Below, piece after piece: positions 60,394-64,000 of a DNA stretch of 64,000 nucleotides. The stretch is taken from positions 9,620,501 to 9,684,500 of the forward strand of contig OZ059900.1 of NCBI GenBank assembly GCA_964057225.1, in the 5' to 3' direction. Both the position numbers and the translations under genes were made by a program. The notes beneath the pieces were generated by a model. It did not search any database and had not been told where the DNA came from. It was given only the letters and a program-made list of their open reading frames with translations. This DNA comes from Auanema rhodensis (taxonomy: Eukaryota; Nematoda; Chromadorea; Rhabditida; Rhabditidae). Positions within the stretch are counted from its first letter, which is position 1. Each line of letters begins with the position of its first letter.

Positions 60394-63300
60394 ACTCTTT
60401 TTCCAGCTTACTCTCTTCTGATCTTTTTCATTTTTTTCCTATTTGCCATCAATTATTATTTTATGTTTTTTATTGTTTCAAGCTGTATTAAATCAAATAA
60501 TTACTTTCATTAGAGCTTAATGGCTCGTTTCCTGTTTCTAAAGTAGGCTATTCTTTTATTTTTTGTCTTTCATTTTTTCATTCTCATCTTCTGCACTTAA
60601 TTTTTCGCTTCGTATGGGTGCGAGTGTATCCGTATGTCCGAAAGACCCTCAGTACACAAAGATAGTTCTGTTGAAGGAGATGAAAGAATGCTAGCTGAGG
60701 TAGTAAACGCATGAGAGAGTTAGAGATGGAGAATGCACAGAAAGGAAAAGACCTAGAGAGATGGCTAGGCTTCTGATTAATCGAAGACCGGTTCTTCAGA
60801 TTTAGCTGACTGGGCGCTAGAAGTATTGGAGATGCAGAGAAGCAGAGAGAAGACGAAATATTCAAAATATGAAATGAAGACAGAGAGGTGAAAACGGACA
60901 ATGAATAGAAAGGAATGCGAAAGTGATGAAAGAGAGATTGCGCGATTGAGAAAGACAGAGATCGCGGGGGAGAGGTTGAGAAATCGTCCAGAAAGGGAGC
61001 GGTTTTCGTCGTAGTCGACAGGCGTAGAAAATGCACTCTTCGACTTCAGACAATCTAATACTTCTTCCATCTCTCTCATCAATGGGCTATTTGCTAACTG
61101 TCTAGCTAGCCTTCATCTCTGTCATCTCATTGCCCTTACCATTAGAACGAAATCTTTTACTCCCTTATTCTGACAGATTTTCTCTCATCTTCGGCGCCAT
61201 TTCTCCCATTTCTATCATTATCTTCTATTCTCCTCAAGGCTTCGGTACATACACACCTGAAATGGGTGAGCGCAGCGCTAGAGATACAGAGAAAACTGCA
61301 GGTAATGTGGGGTTAACGAAGGAACGTACTACACCAATAATCTAAAATAAGAACATGACGAACAATACCGCTGTTAGAAAGCCTGACGGTTATAGAGTTT
61401 TTGTTGATCGTATGTAAGATTTGCGCACGCACAGCGTTACGGAATCGAACTTTTTTCTTTTCTTTTTTTCTCATTTGCACTAGCCTTTCATGTCCAAAAT
61501 ATTTTTTATTTCAGCAAATTTTGGTTGAATAAAGAGATTAATAATATTATTTAAAGCTATTACATCAGATTTGAAAGTTTGCACTTTCGACAGACATGTA
61601 GCGTCTATATAACAATTTCTAACTATATATATATATTAAAATCTATGTTCCCATTTATGTATTGATTGATTCTTTTTGCCGCCCAAATTATTATATTTGA
61701 AACAGTTTTTTAATGTATAAATATTTTTTGTATGACCGCGAGTAGCAGATGTATAAAATAAATAAAGTAACAGGTAACATATTCGATTTCATATGATGCC
61801 GTATCTTGCGTATGTGACCCATGACACTGATTTATCTACTTATATATACTTAGTATTGTATAGCACTTAGTTATAGTATATGTACTCTGTGGTAAAAATC
61901 AATAATCATAATCCTAATGAATCAGATCATAATACACTTTGAGCACATGAGTACATGGTACCTCATTCTCTCTCTCTCTCTCGGTTTACCATCCTATATT
62001 TTAATATTTTGCTGTTAAATGAAAGTTTTCATGTTTTATTTTCTATTTTTATGATGTTTATACTATATTTATAATTTAGTTTTTTTCCCGTTACTGTCAT
62101 AATATTTGATTTATTGCTATATTCTTGAAATTCACTGATATGTATATATTTGATTTGACTCGCTCGGTTTTACAGTTATGTTCGTATTTTCGTGCGCCTT
62201 CTAGAAGGGTTTCAAACTCTTCTTTGTTTCTTTTCAATTTTTTTCGCGCTTTTTTGGCAATTTTAGTTGTCTTGAAAAACGCATATGATCTTCATCTGCT
62301 CCATGCAGCTCGTAAAAGGCAATTGTTCTCAATCTCACATAAAATTTAGCGTCATTTCACTCAATATGGCAGTATTCTTATAGATAATGTATGGCATTTC
62401 CTAACTCTTTATCCTTTCTTTATTCTCTTTTTAGACATATAATTTCATTTTCTATTCTCTCGCCATTCATGCCATTTATTTTAGTTTGAGAAAAGAGTTT
62501 GAATGAGCCATATGGCTTCATTGTTTTCATTTTGAGTGAATCTTGACTATTCTCCGATTCTAAACCTTTGGCGCAATTTTTAGTTTGATATACTGCAAAG
62601 CTGTGAAGCACATTTCCAAATTCTTTGTTAGTCATTTCAATATTAAGAATCTTTTTCTGCTTTCACAACTATCCGGACATTGGTCGATTTGCATATATGG
62701 TTATCTATGTGATTCTGTCTCCCTATTATCATGTGAATATAAATTATCGTTTAGTCACGTTCTTTTATCCATTTCATGATGATCGTAGAACGTTTGCCTC
62801 CCGCTAATTCTGTTTCTAAATTCGTTTACTTTTCCTTTTGAGTTGAAAATCTTTCAATTCAGAATACCTAATGAGTATATGGGAATATGCCATTAGGGTT
62901 AATTCAGTTTTACTTTAATGCTCAGTCATAAGTCAAAGGCCATTCGTCAAACTCTTCTTCGAAATTCTTTTTTTTTTATTTTAGTTGATAATCCCGCTTT
63001 GGAAAAGAAGCGGGAAAATATTGCAAAATCATCAGATGAGAATACAAAAGGAGTGAAAAGGAAGAAAAAAAGATAAATGAACTCAAAAAGACAGAGACAT
63101 GAGAGAAAAGTGAAAAAATAGATGAAGAAGTGAACAAACTCTGTGCTCTATCAGCTTTTTGCATGTTCTTTTCACCCGGTTCAGCTCTTCAATGTTCGAT
63201 ATATACGGTTTCCCATCGTCACACTACGCACCATATGCAGTTTGCGAGAAAGAGTGTGGAGCATGAGAGCATTACGACAAAGCAAGTGCAAATGGATGCG

Positions 63301-64000
63301 CATCGAGAAAACGAAAGAGAGATGCTTTATCTTTATATAGAAGAGGTGAAGTGAGAGAATGCGAAAAGCTTTTATTTTGGTCATTTCGTCTTGTTGAACT
63401 ATTTTTTTTGCTAGCTCTCCGGAAAATGGAAGAACATTTCAATGATCACCATGCTTATTGTTGTTTCATCTTTTATTTTTGCTCGTTTTTCCTCTTTATT
63501 ATTTCTCGATAAGATGTTTTTTCTTATTAATGTATTTCATTTACATATTTTTACAGCTTTTTCGGAAGTTTCCGCAGTCGTTTTAACGGCTGATCAGACG
63601 CCGTCAGACACACCACATCTCTGAAAGACGTGCGTTGTGTACTAGCTCTGTGTGGTTTTCTCCAAAAGTTCAGTTTTTGATACTAGTCATTCAATCAGTT
63701 GATATTCACAAGTTGGTTAGTTACAAAATATATTTTATTTCATATAGATAGTTTTGAATGAAATCGCCTAACGGCTACGTCACATTCAACATAATTTCCT
63801 TTCATTTCAGTAAATTGATCCACATTTACTCCACTAAAATCTCTCTATTCAGAGAGAGTTTGCTTTGAATATCCGGTGTTAAAGCAGATCATTCGCATTC
63901 GAACAGGAATCTGTGCATACATTAACAGCCTCTGGTAAATTTTCAATCAGTAATTTTCATTTTTATCTCATATTATAGAAGCAAGGATTTGTGCCTAATC
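58899..64000. other. gene-poor interval with CT and GA tracts
   Basis: No gene was recognised. The plus strand is CT-rich at about 59390-59630 and 60310-60400 (TCTCTC microsatellite). It switches to GA-rich at about 59740-60040, 60640-61010 and 63000-63135. A CT run lies at 61967-61982. ORFs are compositional shadows. Confidence 0.45.

Noticed and set aside
60696-60705. let-7-like seed TGAGGTAGTA
   Set aside because: The following bases diverge from let-7 and no complementary arm is present to form a hairpin; it lies in a GA-rich tract where chance matches are likely.
60584-61082. 150-residue minus-strand ORF
   Set aside because: Very S/L/F-rich composition is the shadow of a GA-rich plus-strand tract; no domain or splice context.
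1-64000. CRISPR arrays, bacterial operons, ribosome binding sites
   Set aside because: No regularly spaced repeats of CRISPR type; spliced genes, snRNA and polyadenylation signals show a eukaryotic nuclear sequence.

Overview
This window looks like an AT-rich nematode nuclear genome segment. The 5S rRNA and U2 snRNA genes are nematode-like. Most introns are 42-50 bp with GT..AG ends and T-rich acceptors. A cluster of three microRNA hairpins carries the ATGACACTG core of the nematode miR-63/64/65/66/229 family, and one gene resembles the nematode-restricted SXP/RAL-2 (DUF148) secreted family. The species cannot be named from the sequence alone.

Layout, left to right. 1-5.6 kb is gene-poor AT-rich DNA. 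At 5.6-6.0 kb lies a broken Polinton/adenovirus-type cysteine protease remnant. At 6.3-7.6 kb two small predicted secreted-protein genes converge. 7.6-15.3 kb is mostly non-coding, with two decayed coding-like patches. At 15.35-17.25 kb is a complete ten-exon aminergic (tyramine/octopamine-like) GPCR. At 18.8-19.9 kb is a seven-exon gene of unknown function. At 20.49-24.62 kb is a 4.1 kb inverted repeat (palindrome) with arms of about 1.98 kb and a 164 bp spacer; each arm carries two tRNA-like (Pol III box) sequences. At 25.1-25.8 kb (minus strand) and 35.7-36.3 kb (plus strand) lie two divergently oriented paralogous coiled-coil genes. Between them are a 5S rRNA gene (minus strand), a complete and apparently very young Ty3/Gypsy-type LTR retrotransposon (26196-34210; two 417 bp LTRs in which I see no difference; 4 bp target duplication GCAG), and a U2 snRNA gene followed by two truncated tandem U2 copies.

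From 39.2 to 40.4 kb lies the three-hairpin microRNA cluster. From 40.7 to 45.3 kb (minus strand) is a seven-exon secreted SXP/RAL-2-like gene. 45.3-64 kb has no confidently recognised gene; it is AT-rich with long strand-asymmetric polypyrimidine and polypurine tracts, one modest ORF at 51.7 kb and a few hairpins.

The most notable signals are: (1) the diverged but nearly 2 x 2 kb palindrome; (2) an LTR element integrated 57 bp upstream of the 5S start, lacking a recognisable protease, and carrying an extra 3' ORF with its own TATA box; (3) a shared CGCGGGAT promoter motif upstream of three coiled-coil/unknown genes; (4) U2 tandem truncation products; (5) a 22-nt candidate intron. All exon models were assembled by eye from reading-frame and splice-site consistency; no database or RNA evidence was available.
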